39,701 bases of DNA from a virus: positions 1 to 39,701 of IMG/VR virus record IMGVR_UViG_3300036817_000169, one strand, 5' to 3'. Under the pieces are notes generated by a model. That model made no database searches. It was not told the DNA's origin and saw nothing but the letters and a program-made list of their open reading frames with translations. A program made the position numbers and the translations under genes. This document shows positions 30,021 through 37,010 of the stretch, one piece after another (the stretch's first letter is position 1; every line of letters begins with the position of its first letter).

Positions 30021-30415
30021 GGCGCCTCGGCCTTGGCCTTCAGCCGATAGCGCCCAGGCCCTGAGCGTTCGATGAAGCCATAGCGTGTCCACGCGCTGAC
30101 CGCGCTGCCCAGGCCGGTCCCGGCAAAGCCAGCTTGGCTCAGAAGGTCTTGCATCTCCTTGAACGTCAGCGGTCCCTTGGCGAACGCGGGTTGCAGGATT
30201 GCGAACCGTTGGCCGCCGGTTGGCGGCTCGCCGCGCCGGGCGCGCGTGTCGGGTTTCCTGACTTGGGCCTGCGGCTTGGCGATCCTGGGTGCGGGCGCGT
30301 GTGGCGCCTCGATCAGCTCCTCGACATGCAAGTCCTCGATCGGCAGGAGCTTGGCCATGAGCGAGAACATGGTCTGCGCATCGACGGTGAAGCCCAGGCG
30401 GAACTTGACGCTCAT
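30017..30415 (-). CDS. Hypothetical protein with winged-helix-like C-terminus
   Basis: A 132-residue protein. A short N-terminal domain is joined by a Pro/Arg-rich linker to a C-terminal region (LTFKEMQDLLSQAGFAGTGL, then SAWTRYGFIERSGPGRYRL) that reads like a winged helix-turn-helix. It overlaps the HTH regulator upstream by 4 nt and the membrane protein downstream by 4 nt, so the three are coupled. Possibly a second DNA-binding regulator. Confidence 0.62.
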   Translation of the reverse strand: MSVKFRLGFTVDAQTMFSLMAKLLPIEDLHVEELIEAPHAPAPRIAKPQAQVRKPDTRARRGEPPTGGQRFAILQPAFAKGPLTFKEMQDLLSQAGFAGTGLGSAVSAWTRYGFIERSGPGRYRLKAKAEAP

Positions 30416-30783
30416 CGCTTGCCTCCCTTGTATTTCGCCATCTGCACGATGTGCCGCGCTGACGCGGCTTGATCGGCGGCCTTGGCGGGCGTGGTGATCG
30501 CGCGCGGCTTGGGCTGCGGCATCGCCGGGATGATCTTGACCACGTCGGCATAGGGGACGACGCCGAGCTTGTAGCCGAGCGAGCGCAGGACGGCGTTGAC
30601 GGTGGCGGCCTGGGGACGCTTGGTCTGGCCGGAGAACCAATTGATCAGCGTCGAGACGGCGACGCCCGAATTGGCATGCACGTAATCGTAGTTTGCGCCG
30701 CTGTCTTCGTAGATGGTTCTGATCTCGTCGATCAGCGGGTCTTTGTCGATGAAGTTGTAAGATTTGTAGGTGAAGCTGGCCAT
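30412..30783 (-). CDS. Cro/CI-like helix-turn-helix regulator
   Basis: A 123-residue protein. Residues about 17-70 form an Xre-type HTH domain (YDYVHANSGVAVSTLINWFSG, then KRPQAATVNAVLRSLGYKLG); the tail is basic and Pro-rich. GGAGAG precedes the start. It heads a small reverse operon next to the divergent promoter region at 31.2 kb. A candidate for controlling the nearby reverse-strand genes or the operators. Confidence 0.75.
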   Translation of the reverse strand: MASFTYKSYNFIDKDPLIDEIRTIYEDSGANYDYVHANSGVAVSTLINWFSGQTKRPQAATVNAVLRSLGYKLGVVPYADVVKIIPAMPQPKPRAITTPAKAADQAASARHIVQMAKYKGGKR

Positions 30784-30793
30784 ACTCTCTCCT

Positions 30794-31168
30794 TCAGTGC
30801 GTTCGTTTTTTGTTGAGCTGCGGTTCGACGTAGAGCTTGTAGTTGACCGGGATCAGGCCGCGCACGGCTTCGACGTGGATTTGCAGGATCAGCTCTCGCA
30901 TGCCTTCGCTGTCGTCGTCGCCCGATGGATCCACATGACCGGCGACCCACATGGCCAACAGATCGGCCAGGATCGCGCCTGTGACCTCAGGCGGCTTGCC
31001 GGCCAGCAGGAGCCTGATCTGTTGGGTGAGCTTCATGCTGTCGAGCGCCAGTTCAGCCACCGCGCTGAATGCGTCCTCCGCGAACACCAACGGCTCGCCG
31101 CATTGCTCGCAGCGGATGGAATTGTGTTTCTGCGTTGCGTCGCAGGCTGCGCATTTCATGGTCGGCAT
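30794..31168 (-). CDS. Zinc-ribbon hypothetical protein
   Basis: A 124-residue protein beginning MPTMKCAACD; CAACDATQK and RCEQCGEP form a four-Cys zinc ribbon in the first 30 residues, followed by a helical region (SAVAELALDSMKLTQQIRLL) and a basic end. ATG 31168 or 31159 are both possible, and neither has a strong ribosome site. It is divergent from the zinc-ribbon gene at 31243. Confidence 0.6.
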   Translation of the reverse strand: MPTMKCAACDATQKHNSIRCEQCGEPLVFAEDAFSAVAELALDSMKLTQQIRLLLAGKPPEVTGAILADLLAMWVAGHVDPSGDDDSEGMRELILQIHVEAVRGLIPVNYKLYVEPQLNKKRTH

Positions 31169-31228
31169 TGCTTGGACGCTACGCGCAAAGATATCGCGGT
31201 TGCAAGCTTTGCTGTCGCCGGTCGTTGC

Positions 31229-31241
31229 GCTAACCTCTAAC
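31229..31241. promoter_or_regulatory. Degenerate operator at a start codon
   Basis: On the reverse strand this reads GTTAGAGGTTAGC, identical to the operator over its first nine bases. It covers the ribosome-site position of the gene starting at 31243, so a bound repressor would block it directly. Confidence 0.4.
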
Positions 31242-31242
31242 A

Positions 31243-31983
31243 ATGCCCAAGCGCCGATCGGACGCTGATACACGCCGCTTCTTTGATGAATTTCAGAGCG
31301 TGCGCGTATCACGCCTCAGAGCCGACGGCACGATCGATCCATCAAAGCTTCATGCGCTGATCCCGTTCCCCGACGGCACGACAAAGCTGATTGCGACCGC
31401 GCACACGCGCTTTCCCAATGGCGGCGGCTGGTCGTACTTTCGCTGTCCCAAGTGTGATCGCAGGACGCCGCTGCTCTATCTGATCGGCAAAGCGCCGCGA
31501 TGCAGCCGATGCTGCGAGGCGATGAATATCCAGCATCGCTCGAAATACGGCTTCGGCCTGATGACCCGTAGGATGGTCAAGGACGCCCATCTCGACGCCA
31601 CCATAGCCAAGCTCGAAACGACGACACGATTGCGCCTGAAGCCTGCGCCTGCGAGCTGGAGAGGCAAGCTACAGCGCCTCAGCCGCAGCCACGCGCTCAC
31701 CACCAGCATGCGTAAGCGAATGATCGAGCTGAGACTGAGCCAGATCTCCATGCCAACGTTGCCCGGCGAAGGGATAGCCTCACACGCGCCTACAGCAGCC
31801 GCCAAACAACTCATCGAGATCAAACCGATCTGGCGAGCCCCAACAACCGAAGCCCTGCAACGAGCCTTAGATAAAGCACAGACCATAGTAATCGATGCTC
31901 TCAACAGCGACGATCCACAACGAAGACACAACGCTGCTATCCTGATGCTCAACACCAAACAGGGCCGCGAACGCAAAATCTGA
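31243..31983 (+). CDS. Zinc-ribbon protein next to the repeat region
   Basis: A 246-residue basic protein. RCPKCDRRTPLLY and CSRCCEAMN form a zinc ribbon at about residues 67-95; the following region is helical and Arg-rich. Codon use becomes more AT-rich toward the end. It lies between a degenerate operator and the iteron-like region, the layout of replication initiators, but no initiator motif is recognised, so this is only a suggestion. Confidence 0.68.
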   Translation: MPKRRSDADTRRFFDEFQSVRVSRLRADGTIDPSKLHALIPFPDGTTKLIATAHTRFPNGGGWSYFRCPKCDRRTPLLYLIGKAPRCSRCCEAMNIQHRSKYGFGLMTRRMVKDAHLDATIAKLETTTRLRLKPAPASWRGKLQRLSRSHALTTSMRKRMIELRLSQISMPTLPGEGIASHAPTAAAKQLIEIKPIWRAPTTEALQRALDKAQTIVIDALNSDDPQRRHNAAILMLNTKQGRERKI

Positions 31984-32034
31984 AATCAGCCGCGTGCAAG
32001 ACGCTGCGGCGCCCGACTGTGATATGGCCTAAGT

Positions 32035-32538
32035 CATTGAAATCATTGATGTTTTAGATTTACGTCACACACGTTCGTGTAGTTCGGTCACACAGCTATC
32101 ACTGCTTTCCCGCTTCAAGCCTCTGATATCGCTGATGTTTTCTGCGCTGGGGTCACCTCAGTCACGCGACAATGCAACCGTCATTGCTTTCTGCAGATCC
32201 GTAATACTGGCTGGCCGCGCTTGACAAGGCCTCGTCGTGCATGGCAGCGTTGCAGCTACGGATCGGCATGATGCAACCGCTTGCAACCGCAGCACAACCG
32301 CAATCCAGGCTGGAGCCATGACATCCATGCACAGCTCGGACAAATTCCCGTACGTGCGGGAGTACAACCGAGCAATATCAATGGCTTACGACGCGCATCG
32401 AGTTCCAATGTGAAATACGATGCGGTTTCAACGACTAACGTGTGATGTGTTAAGACATTGATATCATTGATGATTACATCACATCACAACATGTATCAAT
32501 TGTAATGTGATGTAACATATTGATATCATTGATGTTTA
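32035..32538. repeat. Iteron-like repeats, CATTGATATCATTGATGTTT type
   Basis: Four related 20-21-nt units at 32035-32055, 32121-32141, 32456-32476 and 32518-32538. The last two agree over TTGATATCATTGATG exactly; the first two differ at two to four positions. TTCGTTGATGAT and TTCGTTGATCAT follow as a partial pair at 32539-32570. Such arrays often bind a replication initiator or partition protein. Confidence 0.65.
32474..32515. repeat. 11-bp inverted repeat between two iterons
   Basis: TTACATCACAT at 32474-32484 and ATGTGATGTAA at 32505-32515 are exact reverse complements, lying symmetrically between iteron-like copies three and four. Confidence 0.6.
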
Positions 32539-32711
32539 TTCGTTGATGATAACAAACATTCGTTGATCATTGCAACCAGCGATGGGACCCACCCAATTCT
32601 TCCTGGAAAACCGAAAATACCCCCCCCCTACCAGCCCCGGTTTGGGGGAGGCCCCCGAAGGGGGGGTCCCATCCCCGCGCTCCCCTCAATTCCAGACCAC
32701 ACCGCCGCCCT

Positions 32712-32792
32712 GTTAAGTCTAACCGGCCCGCATTTAAGTATTAACAATCGCTGTTAATATATATAAACTACCCCGCGTTAATATCTATTAAC
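32712..32792 (+). promoter_or_regulatory. Palindrome cluster upstream of the 32806 gene
   Basis: GTTAAGTCTAAC at 32712-32723 looks like the phage operator with two bases removed. TTAACA/TGTTAA (32741-32746/32752-32757) and GTTAAT/ATTAAC (32777-32782/32787-32792) follow, with an AT-rich TATATATAAA stretch that could be a -10 region. GGAGG of the next gene comes directly after. Confidence 0.45.
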
Positions 32793-32805
32793 AAGGAGGT
32801 TTGCG

Positions 32806-33150
32806 ATGCTTCGTTGTCCTTCATGCGGGCAGGCTCATTTCCCGAATGAGGTTTGTGGGCGTGATACGGATCGTGGGCTTGCCTACAATGCTCGGTTGGG
32901 GCGAGCGCGGTCGGCCCTGGGGGCTGAACCGGCTGAGGGGCCTGCGCGCGGAACAGTCGGAACAAAAGTTCCGAAACGTTCCGAGGTTCCGCCTTTAGGC
33001 CCTGTGGAGAAGGGCAAGGGGAAGGGTCGGCCGCCGGGTCCGAAGCCTTGGCGGGATCGGAAGGCTGCGCATTGGCGCGCGTACATGCGGGATTACATGC
33101 GGGCGCGGCGGGCCGGAGGGAGCGCGGACAAACAATCTCAAAAAACTTAG
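32806..33150 (+). CDS. Zinc-finger protein with YMR motif
   Basis: A 114-residue protein with an excellent ribosome site (AAGGAGG). N-terminal RCPSCGQAHFPNEVC is a short zinc-binding motif. The C-terminal basic segment WRAYMRDYMRARR is shared with the protein at 34088 (KRNYMRRYMRRFR). Likely a small nucleic-acid-binding regulator. Transcription ends in the bidirectional terminator that overlaps its stop codon. Confidence 0.7.
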   Translation: MLRCPSCGQAHFPNEVCGRDTDRGLAYNARLGRARSALGAEPAEGPARGTVGTKVPKRSEVPPLGPVEKGKGKGRPPGPKPWRDRKAAHWRAYMRDYMRARRAGGSADKQSQKT

Positions 33151-33165
33151 CTGCGAAGTTTTTTG
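33139..33165. terminator. Bidirectional intrinsic terminator
   Basis: Perfect 10-bp stem CAAAAAACTT/AAGTTTTTTG (33139-33148/33156-33165). The A-run on one side and T-run on the other make it work for both the forward gene ending at 33150 and the reverse gene ending at 33180. Confidence 0.75.
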
Positions 33166-33179
33166 TCCGGGGGCGCGGG

Positions 33180-33392
33180 TTATTTCGGCCTGAGGCGGAC
33201 GCCGTTAGGGATGAATTCGACGCCTTCGTCTTCCAGGACGGCTTTGACGGCGCGGAGGGTGACGGGTCTGGCGGTTCCGTCTTCGACGCGCAGGATGGTT
33301 GAGAGGGAGACGCCGACTTTTTTGGCGAGTTTGGGCCGGGACCATTGGAGGAGGGCGCGGGCGGCGCGGACCTGCTGGGATGTTAGCGGCAT
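33180..33392 (-). CDS. Small Xre-type HTH regulator
   Basis: A 70-residue regulator, almost nothing but one helix-turn-helix domain: TSQQVRAARALLQWSRPKLA, VSLSTILRVEDG, then TLRAVKAVLEDEGVEF, the standard pattern of the small Xre proteins of rhizobia. ATG 33392 is chosen; upstream GTG 33404 and TTG 33428 are possible. It is divergent from the HTH gene at 33563, giving a second possible genetic switch. Confidence 0.78.
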   Translation of the reverse strand: MPLTSQQVRAARALLQWSRPKLAKKVGVSLSTILRVEDGTARPVTLRAVKAVLEDEGVEFIPNGVRLRPK

Positions 33393-33562
33393 TGGCGGAC
33401 GTTTCACGGGCGCAATAGCCCCGGTCAATCTTTTGTCGGGGGCATAATCTCATATCGACATGGAAAGCGTCAAAATGACTTGCACATAAGCACGGTTGCA
33501 TCCCAATCTTAACGCTGCGTAATGGGCAGTTCTACCTATGGCGAGGGACCTGGGAGGCGGCG

Positions 33563-33832
33563 ATGACCCCTGAGCGGCTGCAATTTTTGGTCGAGACGTG
33601 TTTCAAGCGACAGCGGGGGCGGCCTGGGGCGGGCCTGGAGGCCCATTATGTGGACATTGCGCGGTTTCTGGAGGTCGACGTTCAGACTTTACGTCGGTGG
33701 CGGGCGGGGTTGCGGCCGATCCCGCGTGGTGTCGAGATCGTGATGGAGATTTTTTTTGCCTATCCCCAGGTGACGATTGACGCTGTGAACAACATCATCC
33801 GGGTGCGTGATGATGAGGCGTCAAAGACTTAA
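33563..33832 (+). CDS. Small HTH protein
   Basis: An 89-residue protein with GGGAGG upstream. Residues about 29-55 (HYVDIARFLEVDVQTLRRWRAG) form a helix-turn-helix; the rest is short helices. Divergent from the Xre gene at 33180-33392, which suggests a Cro-like partner. Confidence 0.7.
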   Translation: MTPERLQFLVETCFKRQRGRPGAGLEAHYVDIARFLEVDVQTLRRWRAGLRPIPRGVEIVMEIFFAYPQVTIDAVNNIIRVRDDEASKT

Positions 33833-33863
33833 CCGGGTTCGACGCGACATTCTGTCCGAACCC

Positions 33864-33872
33864 TGTGGATAA
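33864..33872. promoter_or_regulatory. Consensus DnaA box
   Basis: TGTGGATAA is the exact reverse complement of the DnaA box TTATCCACA. Only one was noticed, so it may be chance or part of a wider control/origin region with the operator at 33960. Confidence 0.45.
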
Positions 33873-33959
33873 ACGCGTTGCAACTCCACAAATGTGCGGG
33901 GGTTGACGCGCGGCTAAAAGTAATTGCAGTTCTATCCTCAGTAGAGGGCGAGGCCTGTT

Positions 33960-33984
33960 GTTAGAGGTCTAACAAACGTCTAAC
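33960..33984. promoter_or_regulatory. Fourth exact operator plus half-site
   Basis: GTTAGAGGTCTAAC at 33960-33973 is identical to the three copies at 23.7 kb. A further half-site TCTAAC lies at 33979-33984, 11 bp on. It stands about 100 nt before the operon starting at 34088, so the same protein probably controls that operon. Confidence 0.8.
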
Positions 33985-34087
33985 AACCCGATAGCAAAGC
34001 TCATCATAAGCAGGCCTAAGATATCCAGCGACGCTCCCTCTATACTATTACCACCGACGTGACGTTTAAATGACAGGGAGGCCCGAA

Positions 34088-34270
34088 ATGCCCCACAAAT
34101 TGGGAGGGGAGGACGATCCGCGCCCTGACCAGGGTGAGCCCTCGGAGGCCGAGCGATCGAAGCCGGGGTTCGACGCCAAGACCTGGAAGCGGAACTACAT
34201 GCGCCGCTACATGCGCCGCTTCAGGGAGCGGCAGAAGGCCGCCAAGGAAGGCCCCGATGGCCGAGCCTAA
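34088..34270 (+). CDS. Small basic protein with YMR motif
   Basis: A 60-residue protein. ATG 34088 has GGGAGG 7 nt upstream and is preferred to ATG 34070. An acidic N-terminus is followed by the basic KRNYMRRYMRRFRERQKAA segment, paralogous to the end of the 32806 protein. First gene of the small-gene operon under the 33960 operator. Probably nucleic-acid binding. Confidence 0.65.
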   Translation: MPHKLGGEDDPRPDQGEPSEAERSKPGFDAKTWKRNYMRRYMRRFRERQKAAKEGPDGRA

Positions 34271-34559
34271 GGACAGCCGGATCGGCAAGGATGGCTCCCC
34301 GCTGCCATTCGACGCCTGCCTGAACTGCGGCAAGCGCATCGACGCCGCCGCGCGCGTGCGCGACGATGAGCGCCCCGAGCCCGGCGACATCACCGTCTGC
34401 CTCGGCTGCGGGCATTTGATGGCCTACGCCGACGACATGACCCTCAGGGAATTGACCGGCGAGGAGATCGTCGAGATCGCGGGCGATCCCGAGATCATCG
34501 AGGCGCAACACTTCATCGCCCATTACCGGCGCGTCGCCAAGAAAGAGGGCTGGACATGA
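34257..34559 (+). CDS. Zinc-ribbon hypothetical protein
   Basis: A 100-residue protein from ATG 34257, overlapping the previous gene by 14 nt. DACLNCGKRID and TVCLGCGHLM give a four-Cys zinc ribbon at about residues 21-55; the rest is acidic helix. Family not recognised. Confidence 0.68.
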   Translation: MAEPKDSRIGKDGSPLPFDACLNCGKRIDAAARVRDDERPEPGDITVCLGCGHLMAYADDMTLRELTGEEIVEIAGDPEIIEAQHFIAHYRRVAKKEGWT

Positions 34560-34831
34560 CCGACGACATCACCGCCATCGTCATCGTCCAGGCCGAGGCG
34601 GCGAAGCGCGGCAGGCTGACCATCTGGACCGTCTACGAGCGGCCGCGCGACTATGCCTGCGGCTTCATCGCCCGCGCCTTCGAGGTCACCTCGACCGGCC
34701 CCAAGCCCACCGGCCACGTCATCAAATGCCTCGACCTGGAGCCAATCCAGGAGAAGCTCCACCGCGCCGGGCTCACCTGCCTGCAGCGCGACGAAAACGA
34801 CGAGCGAGAAATCGTCGAAAGCTGGATATGA
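34556..34831 (+). CDS. Small hypothetical protein
   Basis: A 91-residue alpha/beta protein, ATGA-coupled to the gene before it (DDITAIVIVQAEAAKRG, then LTIWTVYERPRDY). No domain recognised. Part of the compact small-gene operon that leads into packaging. Confidence 0.65.
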   Translation: MTDDITAIVIVQAEAAKRGRLTIWTVYERPRDYACGFIARAFEVTSTGPKPTGHVIKCLDLEPIQEKLHRAGLTCLQRDENDEREIVESWI

Positions 34832-34842
34832 TGGAGGAACCG

Positions 34843-35124
34843 ATGCGCGACAGCCCCGAGGGCGAATTGAAAAAGGCCGCAGCCTGGAAGCTGACCACAG
34901 CCTTCCTCGACGGCGTCAGCGCCGAAACCCTGTTCGAGGATCGCGCCGATCGCGGCATGGCCGTCGCCATGGCGGTGATGCGCTTCATCGTTCGCGAAGC
35001 GATCGAGCCCGGCGTCTTTCTGCGTTGGCTCGCTACCGTTGCGGACCTCACCATCGTCGCAGCCGAAACCCAGGAACAGGCTGACCTGTTCACCGAAGCC
35101 AGGAGGACCGAAATATGGCACTGA
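34843..35124 (+). CDS. Small helical hypothetical protein
   Basis: A 93-residue helical protein. ATG 34843 is chosen because GGAGG lies 5 nt upstream; earlier in-frame ATGs at 34828 and 34831 overlap the previous gene. Hydrophobic helices (GMAVAMAVMRFIVREAIE, VFLRWLATVADLTIVAA) are too polar to be clear membrane spans. Function unknown. Confidence 0.65.
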   Translation: MRDSPEGELKKAAAWKLTTAFLDGVSAETLFEDRADRGMAVAMAVMRFIVREAIEPGVFLRWLATVADLTIVAAETQEQADLFTEARRTEIWH

Positions 35125-35435
35125 CCGGGAAGGGCGAAATGGACAAAGCCTGGGCTGACGCCTTCGACCGTCCCGGCGAGGCGATACCCGTCGGCCGCAA
35201 CGTCGTTTGCGACATCTGCGACCAGGACTGGACCGACCGGCCAGAGAGCGGCGGCTTCCTGTTCATCTCCAAAGCCTATTGCCCCGACTGCGCTGTCGAA
35301 GGCCTGAGGACGATCAAGAAATACAGGGAGGAACGCTATATCCGCGCCCTGTGCGGCGATGAAAGCTTCGCCGACTTCGTTCGCCGGATGCGTGGACCCG
35401 ACGCCTTCATCAGAGTGACGACGAACAAGGAGTGA
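35115..35435 (+). CDS. Zinc-finger-like hypothetical protein
   Basis: A 106-residue protein with VVCDICDQDW and KAYCPDCAVEG, a four-Cys zinc site at about residues 31-62, and a basic second half (KKYREERYIRAL). Overlaps the previous gene by 10 nt. It is the fourth zinc-ribbon protein in this part of the window. Confidence 0.68.
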   Translation: MALTGKGEMDKAWADAFDRPGEAIPVGRNVVCDICDQDWTDRPESGGFLFISKAYCPDCAVEGLRTIKKYREERYIRALCGDESFADFVRRMRGPDAFIRVTTNKE

Positions 35436-35439
35436 TCCC

Positions 35440-35952
35440 ATGTCGCTGACCGCAACCCTGATCGCCTTCGCCGCCGGCATCGCCGCCAAGGTCAAGCTCC
35501 CGCCCTCGAAAAAGGAGGGCGTAACGGACCCGCGCTGGCGGAACGTGGTCGAACGCCTCGACCGCGATCTCGCTGTGCAAAAGACCCTCGTCGAGCATTG
35601 GAAGGGCGAAGCCAGGACGTTCGTCCGCCGCATCGCCGAGCTGGAGGCGGAACGCGACGCCGCCCGCAACCAGCGCGACGCCCTCGACGCCGAATTGGCC
35701 CGCCAGTGGCATAGGAACGATCACCAGCACGCCCAGCAGCAGCACGGGGCGATGCTGGCCCAGCAGGCGAACATGCAGTCGATGCTGGCCCAGTACAACG
35801 CCCAGGCGCAGGCGCAGGCGCAGGGCTTCCAGCAGCTCGGCGCGCAGAACCTGTTCGGCCATGGCCTGCTCGGCGCCCAGAACCTGGAGATGCCCGCAGG
35901 CTGGACCTGCACCTGCATCCCCGACCGCGCCAGCGCGCTCCGACACCGTTAA
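35440..35952 (+). CDS. Coiled-coil, Gln-rich protein
   Basis: A 170-residue protein. A hydrophobic N-terminus (TLIAFAAGIAAKVKL) is followed by a coiled coil (about 60-100, ELEAERDAARNQRDALDAEL) and a Gln/Ala/His-rich stretch (QQQHGAMLAQQANMQ, AQAQAQAQ). Possibly membrane-anchored at the N-terminus. Ends the small-gene operon, with two hairpins following. Confidence 0.62.
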   Translation: MSLTATLIAFAAGIAAKVKLPPSKKEGVTDPRWRNVVERLDRDLAVQKTLVEHWKGEARTFVRRIAELEAERDAARNQRDALDAELARQWHRNDHQHAQQQHGAMLAQQANMQSMLAQYNAQAQAQAQGFQQLGAQNLFGHGLLGAQNLEMPAGWTCTCIPDRASALRHR

Positions 35953-35963
35953 CCGGAGGCGTC

Positions 35964-36104
35964 CTGGCGGGCTCTCTCTCCATTGACCCGCCAGCGTCCA
36001 GTCACGCCACGAGGAGCCCCCCTAATCGACGGCGTTAGACGCGAACGAAAGCCGACGGCGAAAGGAAAGGGGCGGGCGCGTATTAAGAAGCCCGCCCCCT
36101 TTCC
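35964..36104 (+). terminator. Two hairpins between the small-gene and packaging operons
   Basis: CTGGCGGG/CCCGCCAG (35964-35971/35987-35994), then a stronger G/C stem at 36064-36077/36090-36104 with one bulged base. The 190-nt gap contains no gene. Without clear T-runs they are only probable terminators. Confidence 0.5.
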
Positions 36105-36145
36105 GAATTTGAAGAGGCGCTGATGACCGCGATCGACGAGCTGAA

Positions 36146-36562
36146 ATGATGACCGCCCTCGACCCCGACGCGCTCCGGCCGATGATCCTCTTGAACAAGG
36201 GCGATGTCGGCCAAATCGCCGACGACCTCGCCGTCGACAGCGAGGAATTGCGCAACTTCATCATGAACACGCCCATGCTCAGGCGCACCCTCGACGAGGT
36301 GATCGCGCGCGGCGTCGATCAGGCGATCCGCGTCCTGTTCAAAGGCCTCGACGACGACGAACACTTCTCCAACCAATTGGCCGCCGCCAAGGAGCTGCTC
36401 AAGTCGCGCGCCGCGCAACGCCGGGGCTTCCATCACGCAGGCGACCTGGAGCTGAAGATGCCCGCCAAGGGCGGCGCGCTGACGCTGACTTGGCTCTCGC
36501 CGGAAGACAGCCGCAGGCCTGAGCCGCCCCTGATCGAAGGCCATGTGGAGGAGAGCGAATGA
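36146..36562 (+). CDS. Putative terminase small subunit
   Basis: A 138-residue protein, helical in the first 95 residues with an HTH-like stretch (KGDVGQIADDLAVDSEELRN, FIMNTPMLRRTLDEVI), then a short beta-rich tail. Small terminases bind the packaging site and hand DNA to the large subunit; this gene lies 450 nt upstream of the large terminase on the same strand. The call rests on position, size and an HTH-like look. A tiny open frame (36123-36149) precedes it. Confidence 0.5.
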   Translation: MMTALDPDALRPMILLNKGDVGQIADDLAVDSEELRNFIMNTPMLRRTLDEVIARGVDQAIRVLFKGLDDDEHFSNQLAAAKELLKSRAAQRRGFHHAGDLELKMPAKGGALTLTWLSPEDSRRPEPPLIEGHVEESE

Positions 36563-36606
36563 AGGACCGTTTCGAAGGCCAGCCCGAAATGAAAGGCAAC
36601 GCATGA
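36559..36606 (+). CDS. 15-codon coupled micro-ORF
   Basis: ATG 36559 overlaps the previous stop (ATGA), is preceded by GAGGAG, and its own stop overlaps the next start (ATGA). It would encode MKDRFEGQPEMKGNA. It may just carry ribosomes across to the next gene. Confidence 0.3.
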   Translation: MKDRFEGQPEMKGNA

Positions 36607-36734
36607 ACCAGCATGTCGAGATCGCGCTCGCCCACCCGGTGTTCGACCCCGAGCGGCAGATCATCCAGAGCATGTTCTGGCGGGCAGAGCCTCGGATCAC
36701 GCTCGGCCTGACCTGCAACATCGGCATGGAGTGA
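36603..36734 (+). CDS. Very small hypothetical protein
   Basis: A 43-residue protein from ATG 36603 with GAAAGG upstream (HVEIALAHPVFDPERQIIQS, then FWRAEPRITLGL). Between the small and large terminase genes. No family recognised. Confidence 0.5.
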   Translation: MNQHVEIALAHPVFDPERQIIQSMFWRAEPRITLGLTCNIGME

Positions 36735-36758
36735 ACGGTCTACGCTGGCGGTCGCCCG

Positions 36759-37007
36759 TTGTGGCAGCTATCGGTATGCTGGCGCGACGAGGCCGACCGG
36801 CCGGTCCAGGTGCTCCGTTGGAGCCCAACCAAATGGCGGAAGGCCGAAGCGGTTCGCGACAAGACGCTGAGAGGCGTCGGGACCGACGAGCCATGGCATG
36901 AGGAGCGGGGTACTATCGCCGTCCACTATCGCCGCCCGCTCAGGATCGACGAGGTCAACCGCATGGCGCCGACGCCGGAGGTCTTGGCCAGAGAAGGGCG
37001 CGGCTGA
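36759..37007 (+). CDS. Small hypothetical protein before terminase
   Basis: An 82-residue basic protein, Trp-rich at the start (MWQLSVCWRDEADRPVQ, then WSPTKWRKAEAV). The only start in frame is TTG 36759, with no clear ribosome site, so the N-terminus is doubtful; codon use favours a real gene. It ends 3 nt before the large terminase. Confidence 0.55.
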   Translation: MWQLSVCWRDEADRPVQVLRWSPTKWRKAEAVRDKTLRGVGTDEPWHEERGTIAVHYRRPLRIDEVNRMAPTPEVLAREGRG

Positions 37008-37010
37008 CGC

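Larger units (their letters stand above)
31984..32805. other. Long AT-rich non-coding region
   Basis: About 820 nt with no convincing gene. It contains the 20-nt iteron-like repeats, a TGCAACCGC-type tandem repeat at 32272-32301, four GTCAC repeats near 32060-32165, an 11-bp inverted repeat, a C9 run with G/C-rich hairpins near 32620-32670 and TTAAC-type palindromes before the next gene. The two small open frames in it look accidental. Confidence 0.6.

Noticed and set aside
32158-32367. 69-codon reverse frame in the AT-rich region
   Set aside because: No ribosome site, Cys/Ala-rich random look, and it lies across direct repeats; treated as non-coding.
32563-32757. 64-codon forward frame over the C-run and G/C tracts
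   Set aside because: TTG start without ribosome site and Pro/Gly runs caused by the homopolymer tracts.
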